A stretch of DNA of 64,000 nucleotides from Blastomussa wellsi. Lineage: Eukaryota; Cnidaria; Anthozoa; Scleractinia; Plerogyridae. The position numbers and the translations under genes were made by a program. The notes under the pieces were generated by a model. The model saw only the letters and a list, made by a program, of their open reading frames with translations, did not search any database and was not told the DNA's origin. The stretch is from NCBI GenBank assembly GCA_947652115.1, contig OX393570.1, positions 6,354,210-6,418,209 of the forward strand, read 5' to 3'. Of this stretch, positions 1 to 10,713 are shown piece after piece. Numbering within the stretch: position 1 is the stretch's first letter; every line of letters begins with the position of its first letter.

Positions 1-198
1 AGCGAAGTGGACCACCAGCATCATTTAGCCAATACATATTCTCATGCATTTTCAATTTCACTCCCTTTAAATTTGTAGCCTTTTTATATTTATATTTTTA
101 TAGGTTTTGGTTGGTTTCTTTCTCTTTTCGTTTTGACCGCTTTTCTGTATTTGACATTTTGCTTAATTGACTCGCCGGGTTGTAATAGACCATCGCAT

Positions 199-315
199 GC
201 TTGGTATTGAACTGTAACTAGCTTGCAATGGAGGCTAATTAATGCGGGAATCAAATAAAATAATGTTCTTCCGCATTAGCCTCGATTGCAGGCTAGTTCC
301 AGTCCAATACCGAGA
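199..315. repeat. Hairpin (foldback) repeat
   Basis: Two arms of about 47 bp, at 199-246 and 269-315, are imperfect reverse complements separated by an AT-rich spacer. This is the structure of a small foldback or MITE-like element. No coding potential is seen. Confidence 0.55.
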
Positions 316-406
316 ATACGAATATTTAACAATAGACCATGATGATATTCGCGATAGCCGCCGATAGCTATCACGGTAATGCAAATTAGCCACGTTGTCT
401 GCCATG

Positions 407-503
407 TGGGGGAGAAATACTCCTAGTCGCTTCATGCTAAGGAATCCAGAGATAAGCGCCGGCCTGATGAGCCACTTGCGCTCGAATGCGGACTTTACCA
501 TCC
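407..503 (+). repeat. SINE tail fragment
   Basis: The stretch matches the 3' half of the tRNA-derived SINE seen complete near 33051, 36751 and 46366: a purine-rich block followed by the motif CTAGTCGCTTCATGCT and a TCGAATGC-GACTTTACC end. The tRNA-like head is absent, so this is a 5'-truncated copy. A 104-codon minus-strand reading frame across it is chance. Confidence 0.6.
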
Positions 504-1372
504 TGCGAATCGCACGGAATATCGCCTGATACTTAGCCGACGAGGCCATAGGCGGAATTCCTCAAGGTTGAACAGGATAATTGTCTTTTATTCACCAAAT
601 TGTCAACGAAGCACATTCCACAGCTAGAAAATTGGCCGCTGTGCGGCGCTTTGCGAGACTCAGCAGAATTATCGTTATTTAACGTGTATCACAGGATATC
701 TGTCAAGTACTGATGACGGCCATATATGGGCAACGTGACAATTTGTTGAATAATAAGGTATATTATTCTGTTTTTCTAACGCTTTACTTGTCCCCTTCTT
801 GCTGTTTTTAATTCTATTGTTGTTAAAATAGACGAGTAACCAGGGTCAAACATATTGTAAGAATTAAAACGGTCTCTGGTTGAGAACATGTCAGAAATTT
901 CAAATACTGCAACAAAGGATCGAACGTCTCAAGCCACACCTGGATGAATGAACACGAAATTGACTTAAACAATGCAAAAGTAATTGACAAAGGTGACTAT
1001 CGGGTACGAGGAACTCTCGAATCATGCACCACCGCCGCGACAAATGAAGCCGATAATAATTCTAAATCATTACCCAGACAGCATTCCATTCGTTTAAAAT
1101 AGTTTCCTTCTCATTATCCAAATTCCCGCTTATTGTTATCACGTTATTTATTAATTTTTTATTCTGCATTTTTTTTGACATTTTTCCACCGTATATATTC
1201 ATTCATTCTCGCCATTTTTATCATTCGTTAAAGACTTAAGAGAACGTTTTAATTCATTCTTACATTATGTTATTGTTGTCGTTCTAGATTTTGTGGCCTT
1301 CACACGCAAACGCCATTCATCTCTTCACTGTAAAGAGCTGTGTGTATATTCTTTTTTTAAATATTTTTATAG
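504..1372. other. No gene seen; probably intron or upstream flank
   Basis: AT-rich sequence without a recognisable exon or repeat, ending in the splice acceptor TTTTTATAG at 1364-1372. The first coding exon (signal peptide) of the downstream gene should lie here or left of the window, but I could not identify it. Confidence 0.4.
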
Positions 1373-1498
1373 GTGGCTTTTTCTCGGACACTAAAGCGTA
1401 TGTTAGCGAGAGCTGCCTAAAATGTCCCAATGGCGCTTTTGTCCCTTACAATAAATCGCCCGGAAAAAAGGCTCAAGATTGCATTGCTTGTCCACAAG
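1373..1498 (+). CDS. Exon of the multi-pass membrane protein gene: Cys-rich repeat
   Basis: Starts after acceptor TATAG with two bases of a split codon and ends phase 1 at CCACAAG before GTAAAT. It encodes about 42 residues with four cysteines in a C-x2-C ... C-x2-C pattern, typical of ephrin-receptor-like repeats. The open frame back to 1291 is intronic. Confidence 0.7.
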
Positions 1499-4400
1499 GT
1501 AAATACGTAAATAAAATAAAATTATACGAGATATAATACATAATGTACGACATATATTATCAGATATGATATATAGATTTAGCCAGGCCAAGAAACTTAT
1601 TTCTGCAGTCAGTTTTAAAGGCCATTTCCAGTCCGTACTGCGCAATCTCTGCCTGCAATGTTTATCAAGCCTCACATGATGAAATGTAAATAAGCCAATA
1701 TGAAAATTACGGGTAAAAACTTACCTTTTTCTTCATTATTAACGTCCGATGTCCTTGCAAAACAATAATAAAGAGTAGACGAACCTCGACGATATTCCAA
1801 ACCGACGTTTCAGCTCATCGAGAACTCCCAAACGAAACGACCGGTAATGCCGCACTGAAAAATTTCATGTACACAGTTAACGAACTGTAACGTCTAAACG
1901 AATTCAAAACATAAATGTAAACAAATCCCGAGACTGTGCAGTACGGACTGGAAATGGCCTTTAATGTCCTTTAAAAGTCCCGCCATACAGTCGCCACTTT
2001 TGATCGCATAACAAAGCCTATTGTTATCGAATCTGATCCTCGTTTCTTGATACGCTGAATTTGCGTGCTGGTGCCATTAATAGTTCTGAGAGACGCCGAA
2101 CCCATTCTATTCGTTCTTAGAATTGCATGGTCTACGTACTTAAAGGCCATAAAAATGACGTCATAAAATGTTCAAAAAACAACAAGAAACAAGACCCTTT
2201 GGCGAGTTGTTTCACTGCAAAGTTTTCAATATTTTATGATTTCTATTGAGGCCATGGAAAAATGTAGTTAATTTGCAAAATCTGCGCACGTGTTACTGCT
2301 TCTAAGATAACATTTTTCCACTCAAAGCCGACAAATGTTTTCACTTTTTACAACGTGCCTGGATTTTGTTGTTTAGAAGCGTAATCACCGAAATTTCTTA
2401 AATTCTCCGAAATTTGCCTCAAAGCCTTACAGGCTAGCTCATTGTCATGGTCTATCCTATCATCGGCTATAACCAGTTTCGACCATTAGTGAAGCTGGGC
2501 GCGCGAGATTTCTCCTACTGCTTATTAACCATTTGAGACCACTTTGAAACTACCATTATTCAGTTTTAACACGAAACAGATAAAAAAGGTACTCTATTTA
2601 AATAAAAATAGGAAAATTCCAGTCAGATAAACATATCGAAACATATTTAGTGACGGGCCTGCCTTGGTTTTGATGGTTTTGGAGGCATCAACCTGTTATC
2701 AGCGCCTTCTGGCGCCTGGTGCTAATATCATATATTGTTTGAAACATACTTTATTTTAATTAATTATTTCCGTTTTTATTGTAGGAACAAATACCAGCGC
2801 TTTTGCTGGATTTCGAGGCTGCAAATGCTTGAAAGGATTCTATCGTATGCATCTTTTTGAAGGCTGCGAGCAATGTGATAAAGCTGGGATTAAATGCTTA
2901 GATGACTATGCAACTCTTGAGCCGGGTTACTGGTGGCACTGGAGAAACGAAACACATAAACTTCTGTATAAAAATTACACCATAAATCTCGTTGATATCA
3001 CTCCTGTGATACGCACGAATTTTTCGGGTGCCGATGCACTCATTGAGTACCCTTATGTCTTACCTAAGCCATATCAGTGCCCAAGAAAGGAATCGTGTGT
3101 GGGAGGCCTAGATTCTAAATGTGATGCGGGATATGAAGGTCCATTGTGTGCAGTGTGCAGTGATGGGTACTACAAACAATTCCAAACATGCAAAACATGT
3201 CCATCAAAGAACTGGATGGCTTGGCAGTTGTCCATTACAGCGGCAGTAATTGTAATAATTGTTGCTCTTGTGGTGTGGACGAGCAAAAAGAAAACTAGTA
3301 AAATTACTGGACGCTCAACAGTGGACATCATTCTTGTAAGGCTGAAGATCGTGATTGGATTTTATCAAGTAACGTTTGGACTTCTGGAAGCATTTGCATA
3401 CATTAAGTGGCCAGAATCACTCGAACTTATTGGAAAATATTCTGAAATTTTCCAGCTGAATGTTTTCCAGATTGCCCCTATTCATTGTTTATTTCCAGGA
3501 TTAAAACTTGATGCGTTTGTAAGCTTGTTTGCCATTCTCGCAATAAACGCTGCTGTCATTTTAATATCTCTAGTTATCTACGGACTAAGAAAGCTCTTTC
3601 TGCTGCGGAGCAATTTAGACGTGAGAGATAAAGTGATGAAAACTTCACAAGCGAAAGAACTAATCTACAGAAACTTGTTTTTCATCCTTTACGTGACATA
3701 CCTCAGTACCTGTTCCAAGACAGCAAACGTGCTTCCCCTTGCTTGTCGTGAACTTTGCGAAGACGAAAACGTTAAAGATTGTCAAAAGTTCCTAAAAGCA
3801 GACTATAAAATAATATGTAAAAGTCCAGAGTACAAGAGTTTGGTTGTCGTCGCATACTGTGCTGTTATCTATATAATCCTTCTCCCAACTGCATCAATGG
3901 GAGTTCTTTGGAAACAGCGAAAAGTGCTTGCTGAAAGCCAAGCTGAGAATGAAACATCTGACGCACAAGAAAAAAGCAGGGAACTTGTCACAGGATTACG
4001 ATTCCTGTTTGAGAATTATAGTTATCATTCCTGGTATTGGGAATTTGTCGAGACGGTTCGGAAAGTTGTATTGACATCCGGTTTCATCCTTGTGGGAGGA
4101 GAAAGCAGGGCCTACATTGGACTGGCGTGTGTCATGTCAGGTCTCTATGGGATGTTCTTTGCCTATGTCCGCCCGATAGTGGATCCATTCGAAAACAAGT
4201 TAATGCTGACATCTCTCGCTGTTACCTTCGTTAACTTGGGAATAGGGGCTGTGAGTAAGATTCCCAAAGAAAACATACCGGCATCAGTCGACCCATACGT
4301 GGACAACATCGTGTTTAAGATATTAGTGTTTGGAGCTAACTCTTTAGTGATTGGACTATTGCTGGGTAAGTATTGGGCTCACTATACGAAGCTTAAATTG

Positions 4401-5873
4401 CTAACTGCTGACAGCATTAAAATTAATATCAATTTGAACAATAAACGAGAGAATTCCCGAGCACCCGAGCATTCATTGGATGAGAGCCTTTTATGGTGCA
4501 TGGGAACATAGAACAGGGAAGGCAGCATAACAAACATTTTGAAAGAAACGAAATTGGTCTAACTTTTCTGTGAAACAGCGTAAGGTGAGTTGTGAAAAGT
4601 GGGCTGAAATTGTTTTGGTCGAATTTTCCTACTCATTCATCGTCCTCACTGGGAAATTTTCCGTGTTATCGTATTAAACGAATCGACCACGTTTTCCAAG
4701 GTCTATAATCCTATAGACCATAGAAATGACGCCATAAAATGTTTAAAAGGTTGCAGTGTAACCACTCGCCTAACGGCTCGTTATACCACTTGAGTTGTGA
4801 ACATTTTCTGACGTCCTTTCTTTCGATTTTAATTATCCTTGGTTGAAATTTTATTTGCCATTATTTTCCTTTTGTTTCTGTAAAATTGTTTCGTTTATTT
4901 ATTTATTTAACAAACGTGGTTAAAAGTTACAAAGCGTACCAAACATCCGATAACAGGCCACTTTCAATATATTATAATTCAGCGAGATAGAGGCCTAGAA
5001 AAAATAAAAATAAAATAAAATAAGGAAAAAGTAAAACAAAATAAAAAACAAAATAACAGAAAATAAGATATTAAAAAAATAAATATAAAATAAAATAAAA
5101 TAATAGATAAAATAAAAGTAAAATAAAAGATAAAATAAAAATAAATGAAATAAAAGATAAATTAAAAATAAAATAAAATATAAATTAAAATAAGATAAAA
5201 TAAAATAAAATAAAAGATAAAAATAAAATAAAATAAACGATAAAAGAAAAATAAAATAAACGATAAAATAAAAAGAAAATAAAAAATAAAATGAAATAAA
5301 TTCCTTTTGTTCGTGTCCTCTAGGTTCGTTGACGTCATTGACCCGCATCCGTTCTGAGAAAAAGTCTTATCTTTGAACAGTTCAAACAGTTTATGAATGT
5401 AATTTATCATGAAACTATTATTTATTGATTACTAATCCCGGGCTTCTTTCTCCCTTGTAGTTCAGTACCTTTCACTCATTTACCAGTTTCTAAAAGAATG
5501 GCGCAAAACTCCACAATGGTCCGTTTCCTGTTGCTTGGCCATGCTGCTGCCGCTGAATGAATTGCAGGGCGAGTTACGTGGATTGACTGGAAGGAGTATT
5601 CTTAAGCAGCAACTACAAACTGGTAAAATGAACATGCCGTCGATTTCAAGCACTTTGAAATACACTGGAGCAATTGAATTTAGCCTTGAAGAAACAGAGG
5701 AACCCAACGTGAAGGAAACACAGACTTGCGGCAAAGAAACCAACTCCGGCAGTGAAGTAAAAATCAAGCGATCAATGGTCGGAGGTAACCCAGTCTACCC
5801 TGAGAATGACGTAAATATCACATACATCGAAATACATAAATCACCAAAGGAGACATGTGAGACCTCCCTTTGA
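1373..5873 (+). CDS. Multi-pass membrane protein with Cys-rich GCC2/GCC3-like ectodomain (partial, 3 exons)
   Basis: Three exons join in phase: 1373-1498, 2785-4365 and 5461-5873 (stop TGA 5871-5873), giving 705 codons without the 5' end. Exon 1 encodes a cysteine repeat (CLKC, CIACPQG) of the type found in ephrin-receptor-like GCC2/GCC3 domains. Exon 2 continues the Cys-rich ectodomain (CKCLKGFY, CEQC, CAVCSDGYY, CKTC), then has about eight or nine hydrophobic segments, the first at 3222-3280 and others near 3340, 3515, 3670, 3840, 4065, 4110, 4205 and 4315. Exon 3 encodes a cytoplasmic tail. Donors are GTAAAT (1499) and GTAAGT (4366); acceptors are TTGTAG at both internal joins. Reading past the 4366 donor gives a continuous frame to 4511, probably intron read-through. 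The protein should sit in the plasma membrane. I recognise the architecture from predicted cnidarian proteins but know no function, and the transmembrane count is by eye. Confidence 0.75.
1614..1970. mobile_element. Intronic MITE with about 30-bp terminal inverted repeats
   Basis: The left end contains TTAAAGGCCATTTCCAGTCC and the right end the reverse complement GGACTGGAAATGGCCTTTAA, with the match continuing inward for about 30 bp. The element is about 355 bp and sits in the intron between the first two visible exons. No transposase is encoded. Confidence 0.65.
2785..4365 (+). CDS. Large exon: end of ectodomain and membrane domain
   Basis: Acceptor TTGTAG at 2784 and donor GTAAGT at 4366 bound a 1581-bp exon with no in-frame stop. 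It is phase 1 at both ends, so it matches both neighbours. It carries the remaining Cys-rich motifs and nearly all hydrophobic segments; the last segment (from about 4315) is completed by the next exon. Confidence 0.8.
4985..5310. repeat. AT-rich (AAAAT)n low-complexity tract
   Basis: About 300 bp of degenerate AAAATA/AAATAA repeats in the last intron of the membrane protein gene. Minus-strand frames here (Phe/Tyr/Leu-rich) are composition artefacts. Confidence 0.9.
5461..5873 (+). CDS. Terminal exon of the multi-pass membrane protein gene
   Basis: Begins after CCTTGTAG at 5460 with two bases completing the codon left open by the 4365 donor. It encodes the end of the last hydrophobic segment, then a basic, Trp-containing stretch (KEWRKTPQW) and a hydrophilic tail, and stops at TGA 5871-5873. 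The exact phase match supports the join. Confidence 0.75.
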
Positions 5874-6450
5874 GCAGTGTTGTAAGTGATAAGGCCTAGG
5901 CCGATGTTCTAACAGGAACGAAATGGGACTCCTTTCTTTTCATGTTCATGTCAAGTTAGGACAAGCTAAATTAGTAAGCAAGTTCTGACACCACCTAGTA
6001 TGCCAAAAAGTCGTGGTAACACGTTATAACACTTATGATTTGATTTGCAATTGTTTTAATAACTCATGCAATGAATTATGAATTGAGAATGTCCGAAGAA
6101 ACGACCCCAGAAAGCTCTGCTATCGCAGTTCTCACTAATGATAATTCCGTCAACGAATTACAGCCAATTTCAACGCACGTATAAGACCTGATCAACGCTT
6201 CCAAACACGAAAAGGTTTTTGTCTTTCTTGTTCAGGCCTTGACTTAGGAATCACATTATTTACTGCTTCGCTATTTTTGTTGGACCCCCGAGACCGCTAT
6301 ATTAGGTAGCTCGGTTTATGCCGCGGTCCAGGCACGAAAATCAAATACAAAATTTTAAAAGTTAATATATAAACCAACGAAAAAGCACCGCTATTCGCAT
6401 CCCTAATATTTGGATTTTACTTGGTTTTGATTGCTTGGCTCAGGAGAGTT
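5874..6450. other. 3' flank, no gene seen
   Basis: AT-rich non-coding sequence downstream of the membrane protein stop. I see no clear canonical polyadenylation signal close to the stop, and no repeat or RNA gene. Confidence 0.4.
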
Positions 6451-6451
6451 T

Positions 6452-6550
6452 CAAGTAGTAGTAGTAGTAGTAGTAGTAGTAGCGGTAGCGGTAGTGGTGG
6501 TGGTGGTAGTGGTAGTAGTAGTAGTGGTAGTAGTAGTAGTAGTAGTAGTA
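6452..6550 (+). repeat. AGT/GGT trinucleotide microsatellite
   Basis: Runs of AGT interrupted by GGT and AGCGGT units for about 100 bp. It produces a poly-Ser/Gly reading frame (6421-6603) that is not a credible gene. Confidence 0.9.
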
Positions 6551-6620
6551 AAACTTATTTAACGGTGGGAAATCATCAGTTAAGCTTACAAGTTAAAAAC
6601 TAAAACTATTTACAACTGTT

Positions 6621-6941
6621 TCACATGAACGCCGCTTGGGAATCCGACAGACTGGATACCTTCTTCAGATTACGCTTAAATTGGTCAATAGATTCGACAT
6701 CCTTTACGCTAATTAGCAAGTTATTCCATAATGTGGCCCCACTATAGGAGAAGCTTCGTATTAAATAATTAGTTCGGTTTTGACAAAGACAGTTTTCCCT
6801 AGCCTGCATGCAGCCGTTTATTATTCCTAAAGCGGAATAATGATGTCTGTGAAACGGCGTCGCTAATCGTGTTCTGTTTCTCCAGAATTTGGGGACCGCG
6901 CTCTGATTGGTTGCTTGACGGTAAGCATTGTTAATCATCAA
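6621..6941 (-). pseudogene. LINE (non-LTR) ORF2 C-terminal fragment
   Basis: An open minus-strand frame encodes the extreme C-terminus of a non-LTR reverse-transcriptase polyprotein. The diagnostic block is FSYSGATLWNNL followed by FKRNLK, the conserved end of CR1/L2-type pol proteins. Only about 100 residues remain. Fragments of the same segment occur near 7410-7495 and 19785-19880. Confidence 0.7.
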
Positions 6942-7409
6942 CTATGATTGGCTCTCACCTCGAAAACGCTCAACATAATTTATGCTCGCCTAAACATGTC
7001 GACTAAACATGTGTACTTGTGTGCTTTGTTTTACACAAATTGTGAACCATAACGTCAAAATTCTCGTTCGAAGTCGAGGGCAGTTCAAAGTCCAAGACGA
7101 AATCAATTCCGTGTAGTTTGTAACTCACGACACATCATCGTACATTTGTATTAAAATCGTGCGGAAAGCTTCGGAAACGACGAGCACTTTAATGCTTTCA
7201 AGGCAGGATTAACCGTAAACAAGAAGGCTTCGACGCTCTTAGAGGCCAGTGAAGGAGAACCAGCCTCTCCTCAGAAGCGAAATTACTTGGATGAAACGTT
7301 TTCTTCGCCGAGTCGCCACTTTCATCAACTCCGGCCTGAACCACCCGTAACTCGGTTGGTCAGCGGGGTTCATCGACATAATTTATGTGAAATTTAACTC
7401 CGCACAGCA

Positions 7410-7500
7410 GGATACTGGAACAAGATTAGCGATGCCGTTTCGCCGACGTCATTTTTCCGCTTTAGGAATAATAGACGGCTGCACACAGGCTAAGATTTCC
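7410..7500 (+). pseudogene. LINE C-terminal fragment
   Basis: Matches on the plus strand, with substitutions, the reverse complement of 6800-6900: GATTAGCGATGCCGTTTCGC, then TTTAGGAATAATAGACGGCT. Too short and degraded to code. Confidence 0.6.
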
Positions 7501-7680
7501 CAGGTTATAAAAGGAGTGAAAAGGCGTTGAAGGTAATCCGGGGAAATCCACTCAAAGTTTTATACAATGCAGGTTGAACTGTAATTTCGACCTGCATTGT
7601 TTTGAAAGTGATTACTCAGTCTTGTAAAAGTTATATTCCGTCATAGCCAATCGAGCTTTTTGAAGTTTATGAGATAATGT

Positions 7681-8434
7681 TTAAAGTGCCTATGAAATGA
7701 AAAACAAGTTAACTTGATTTGAAAGGCATTTCAAAATGACGGAGAATGGCGTTTTCCTTTCTGTGATATCTTCTCTCGTTGTCTGATGACGTCACAAGGT
7801 TGGCAGAAAAAGGCTATAAAATATACAATCAAGAATATCTCTTCAAATAATAGGGCAAAGGAGTTGAAACTTGGTAGCCATGTTGTATCCTAAGAAATAC
7901 ACCAGATACATCAGATGGTGTATATCACTATGGCAACAGTCTTGGTACCAGTCTCTTTTATACAGGAGTGATAATTGCTGTATTTGATCTTTACCAAACA
8001 TCATCCACTTGCTAAAGGTTATTAAGGACATCTAGTGCATTGTGGACATTGTATATGTTTCAAATAAACCAGATATTTGTCCTTATCGAGTCACTAATGG
8101 TAAGATTTGATTCAAAGAGGAAAGAGACTGGAACCAAGACTGTCGTCATAGCAACATCGAAATATGCACCATCTGGTGTATTTCTTAGGGTGCAACACAG
8201 GTGCCAAGTTTCAATTGCATTGGTCCATTATTTACCGAGATATTCTCGATTTTGTGTTTTTAGCCCATTTTCTGTCAACATTGTGACGTCATCAGTCATC
8301 TAATTTGCATAATAAAAAACTTGAAAATCTCTGGAACAAGAGAAGATATCGCAAAAAGGAAAACGCCATTCTTCTTCATTTTGAAGTGCCTTTCAAATAA
8401 GGTCAACACGGTTTTCGTTTCATAGGCACTTTAA
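7681..8434. mobile_element. MITE with long inverted repeats and TTAA flanks
   Basis: The left end reads TTAAAGTGCCTATGAAATG and the right end CATAGGCACTTTAA. Homology between arms extends about 120 bp (GCGTTTTCCT against AGGAAAACGC; GACGTCA blocks in both). The flanking TTAA at both ends looks like a piggyBac-type target duplication, though the terminal bases are not the usual CCC. About 750 bp, non-coding. A relative lies at 21622-24164. Confidence 0.7.
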
Positions 8435-8889
8435 CTAATACTTTTCAATAACTTTACATATCCGCTTAGAATCGTGTTTAATTTTCGGCTCAAATAGACG
8501 ACGTGACTTGAAGTATTCTTTGGTTGTGTTCTTGGATTAAAACGCTACTGTTGGACCCAAGTACTTCCTGTTATTGATGTCTCTGAAGATAACGTTCCTG
8601 CAACAGATCTCGGCCTTCCCGCAGCCATTTAATTTTTCCAGAGTTTTCAGAGAGTGCTTGCCCAGGCCGAAAACGTATCAAGACAGCCAAAAAGCTATTA
8701 CGACAGTACCAATCAACTCAAATTGTCAAGGGGTGTGAGACAACGATATGATGCCCTTTGACGACTTATTTATTTCTTTTGGCTGTGGAAATTCTGAAAA
8801 ATTGTAAGATTAGGCAAAACAAAGAAATACAAGAATTCAGATTTTAAAAAATAATTTAAAATAAGCTAATTCGTCAACGACACCGAACT

Positions 8890-9420
8890 GCTATATAGCA
8901 GCTGTCAATCTGTTAAAGGTACAATCCAAGTTTTAAACGACTTTGGTGCTGGCTCTGGTCTGAGATTAAACCCATCCAAAACTAAAGCCTTGTGGCTCGG
9001 TCCTTGGAGGCACAACCTACTCAAGTCATTTGAATTCTAGTGGCCAAAGGAGCCAACTACTGTTTTGGGAATATTCATATCTTACCACCACAAACCAAAC
9101 GAAGGAAAAAACTTCAAACTAAAAGTGGCACTGCTCTTTTGACATTTGGCTTTACTCTGTTTTGAAGAATTCTTATTATATATTATTCTAAATGTCTTGA
9201 AATTTTACAGCTGGTTTACTCAATGTCGATACACCTCAATGTTTACTCAATTTTGATACACCTCCCGAATATATCAAAGTCACTAATTCCCTACTTTTTA
9301 TGTTTATTTGGAGAAAAAAGCAAGACAAAATTAAACGAATAGTGATGTCTCTCGATTTATATGGCAATGAAGGTTTGCGTTTGCGAGTTAATGTCCAAGT
9401 CATCAAAGCTTGCTTGGATC
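8890..9420 (+). pseudogene. L1/Tx1-like LINE fragment (end of RT)
   Basis: Translating across frames gives GLRLNPSKTKALWLGPW (the RT thumb region of L1/Tx1-type LINEs) near 8955-9010, then FIWRKKQDKIKR near 9300 and GNEGLRL near 9365, in the expected order. Stops and frame changes lie between them, so the copy is dead and 5'-truncated. Confidence 0.7.
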
Positions 9421-9959
9421 GCAACGGGTGGACGGGGGGATCCTGGAAGAGGATCCGGTTCTATCCTCGTGTACCGTACACAAGAGCCGATACAAAGACC
9501 AAACAATACAACACAGCTAACCAATGAATCCTGAACGAATACAATAGTTATTCCCTTGTGGCGGTCTAAATTTTTACTAAAATGTAATTGCAATGAAAAA
9601 TTTTAAAAGCAAACTAAGTTAACGTAATTCTGCAAGTCAATACTACAACACTTTTCGGCATTAAGGGTAGCCTACAATTTGGCCAAGAATTTGTCTTATT
9701 TAATAATAAAGAAATCCTAATTGAAAATCAAACCATGCATACTGGTGCATAATGGTTCCAGAAATGAGTCTTCCTTGTATAAGATCTTTTAAAGGAAAAT
9801 GACGTTTCTGGGAGAAACGAACGAGATGGAATTCAATTTTTTAAATTATCTGCAAGTTGTTTCCGCGATTCCTAAGCATCTTCTAAATAAAGCAACAGAA
9901 AAATAAGTAGCCAACCGCACCATTCTCGCGGAAAATGCATTCCAATTGTCTCCGAAAAC

Positions 9960-10337
9960 CGTCAAAGGCTTGAGTTAGAGAAACTACAACGGTTGCAAAG
10001 CACGGCTGCAAGGCTAACAATCAGAGCAAAAAAGTTGGTCCACATCACCTTGATCGATATCAAAGAACCTTCATTGGAAAGAATAACTTTTAAAATTCTT
10101 CTCGTCACGTATAAAGTTCTCCACGGCCTTGCTCCAGCTTATTTAAACGAACTCCTATCTAATTACACGCCACAGCGAAGACTAAAACTACTTCCTCAGT
10201 GGACAGATCTTTCTCTGTTATCGCACCAAGGGTTTGGACCAATATATATAGACGAAATTCCACATAAAAACCTAAGTTCATGTAAACTGTTCTCCATAAA
10301 ACCTAATGCTACGCTACATCATGATCGCAAACAATAA
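9960..10337 (+). pseudogene. CR1/L2-like LINE fragment
   Basis: The frame contains LQSTAARLTIRAKK, then ITFKILLVTYKVLHGLAPAY, a conserved sequence near the C-terminus of cnidarian non-LTR pol proteins. The following residues diverge and the frame closes at 10337. This family is distinct from the L1/Tx1-like piece just upstream. Confidence 0.7.
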
Positions 10338-10532
10338 GCTGACGTTGCTTATTATGGTCTGTCTTCTCAAAACAAAATTCTAAGATAGAATCTGCATTCA
10401 ATTCGCTTTCATAAAATATCTACTTTGTGTTTTCGTACAATGTCACTTTGGACGTCAACTCCAATTTTACTTCCGTGTAACCTTGAATTATTAATCTATC
10501 CTAAGGGTCATTTACAAGGGTAATCTTGGGCT

Positions 10533-10560
10533 GGTCATCCATCCAAGTACTAACCCTACC
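10533..10560 (-). repeat. 5S rRNA-like fragment (box C region)
   Basis: On the minus strand the segment reads GGTTAGTACTTGGATGG followed by ATGACC, which closely matches the 3' internal control region of eukaryotic 5S rRNA. Only about 28 bp match, so it is probably a relic of a 5S-derived SINE rather than a 5S gene. Confidence 0.5.
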
Positions 10561-10587
10561 AGAATGGGCTTAAAAGTGATTAGATGA

Positions 10588-10713
10588 TGTTGTAAGATGA
10601 TGTTTAACAAACTATTAAAATGTTTAATTTGCCATTCTTTGTCAACTCACATGAGCGATAAATGTGTGAGGCGACCCATTGAAGTCAGGGAGTCCCAATC
10701 CGTAAGGGGTCAT
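10588..10713 (-). repeat. 3' LTR copy of the Ty3/Gypsy element
   Basis: Aligns with 12720-12848 by the shared blocks CCCATTGAAGTCAGG and ATCCGTA-GGGG, with many substitutions and small gaps. This degree of divergence implies an old insertion. Confidence 0.6.

Noticed and set aside
461..495. Hammerhead-like CTGATGAGCC...CGAAT
   Set aside because: It falls in the SINE tail, the second strand is GAAT rather than GAAA, and stem II does not pair. Other SINE copies read CTGATGGGCC, so the match is coincidental.
4366..4511. Continuation of the membrane protein exon to a stop at 4511
   Set aside because: GTAAGT at 4366 gives an exact phase match to the 5461 exon, which completes the last hydrophobic segment. 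The read-through tail has no family-like features. An intron-retention isoform remains possible.
4995..5410. Phe/Tyr/Leu-rich minus-strand frames
   Set aside because: Produced by the AAAAT low-complexity tract.
6421..6603. Poly-Ser/Gly frame
   Set aside because: Translation of an AGT/GGT microsatellite without splice sites or flanking coding sequence.
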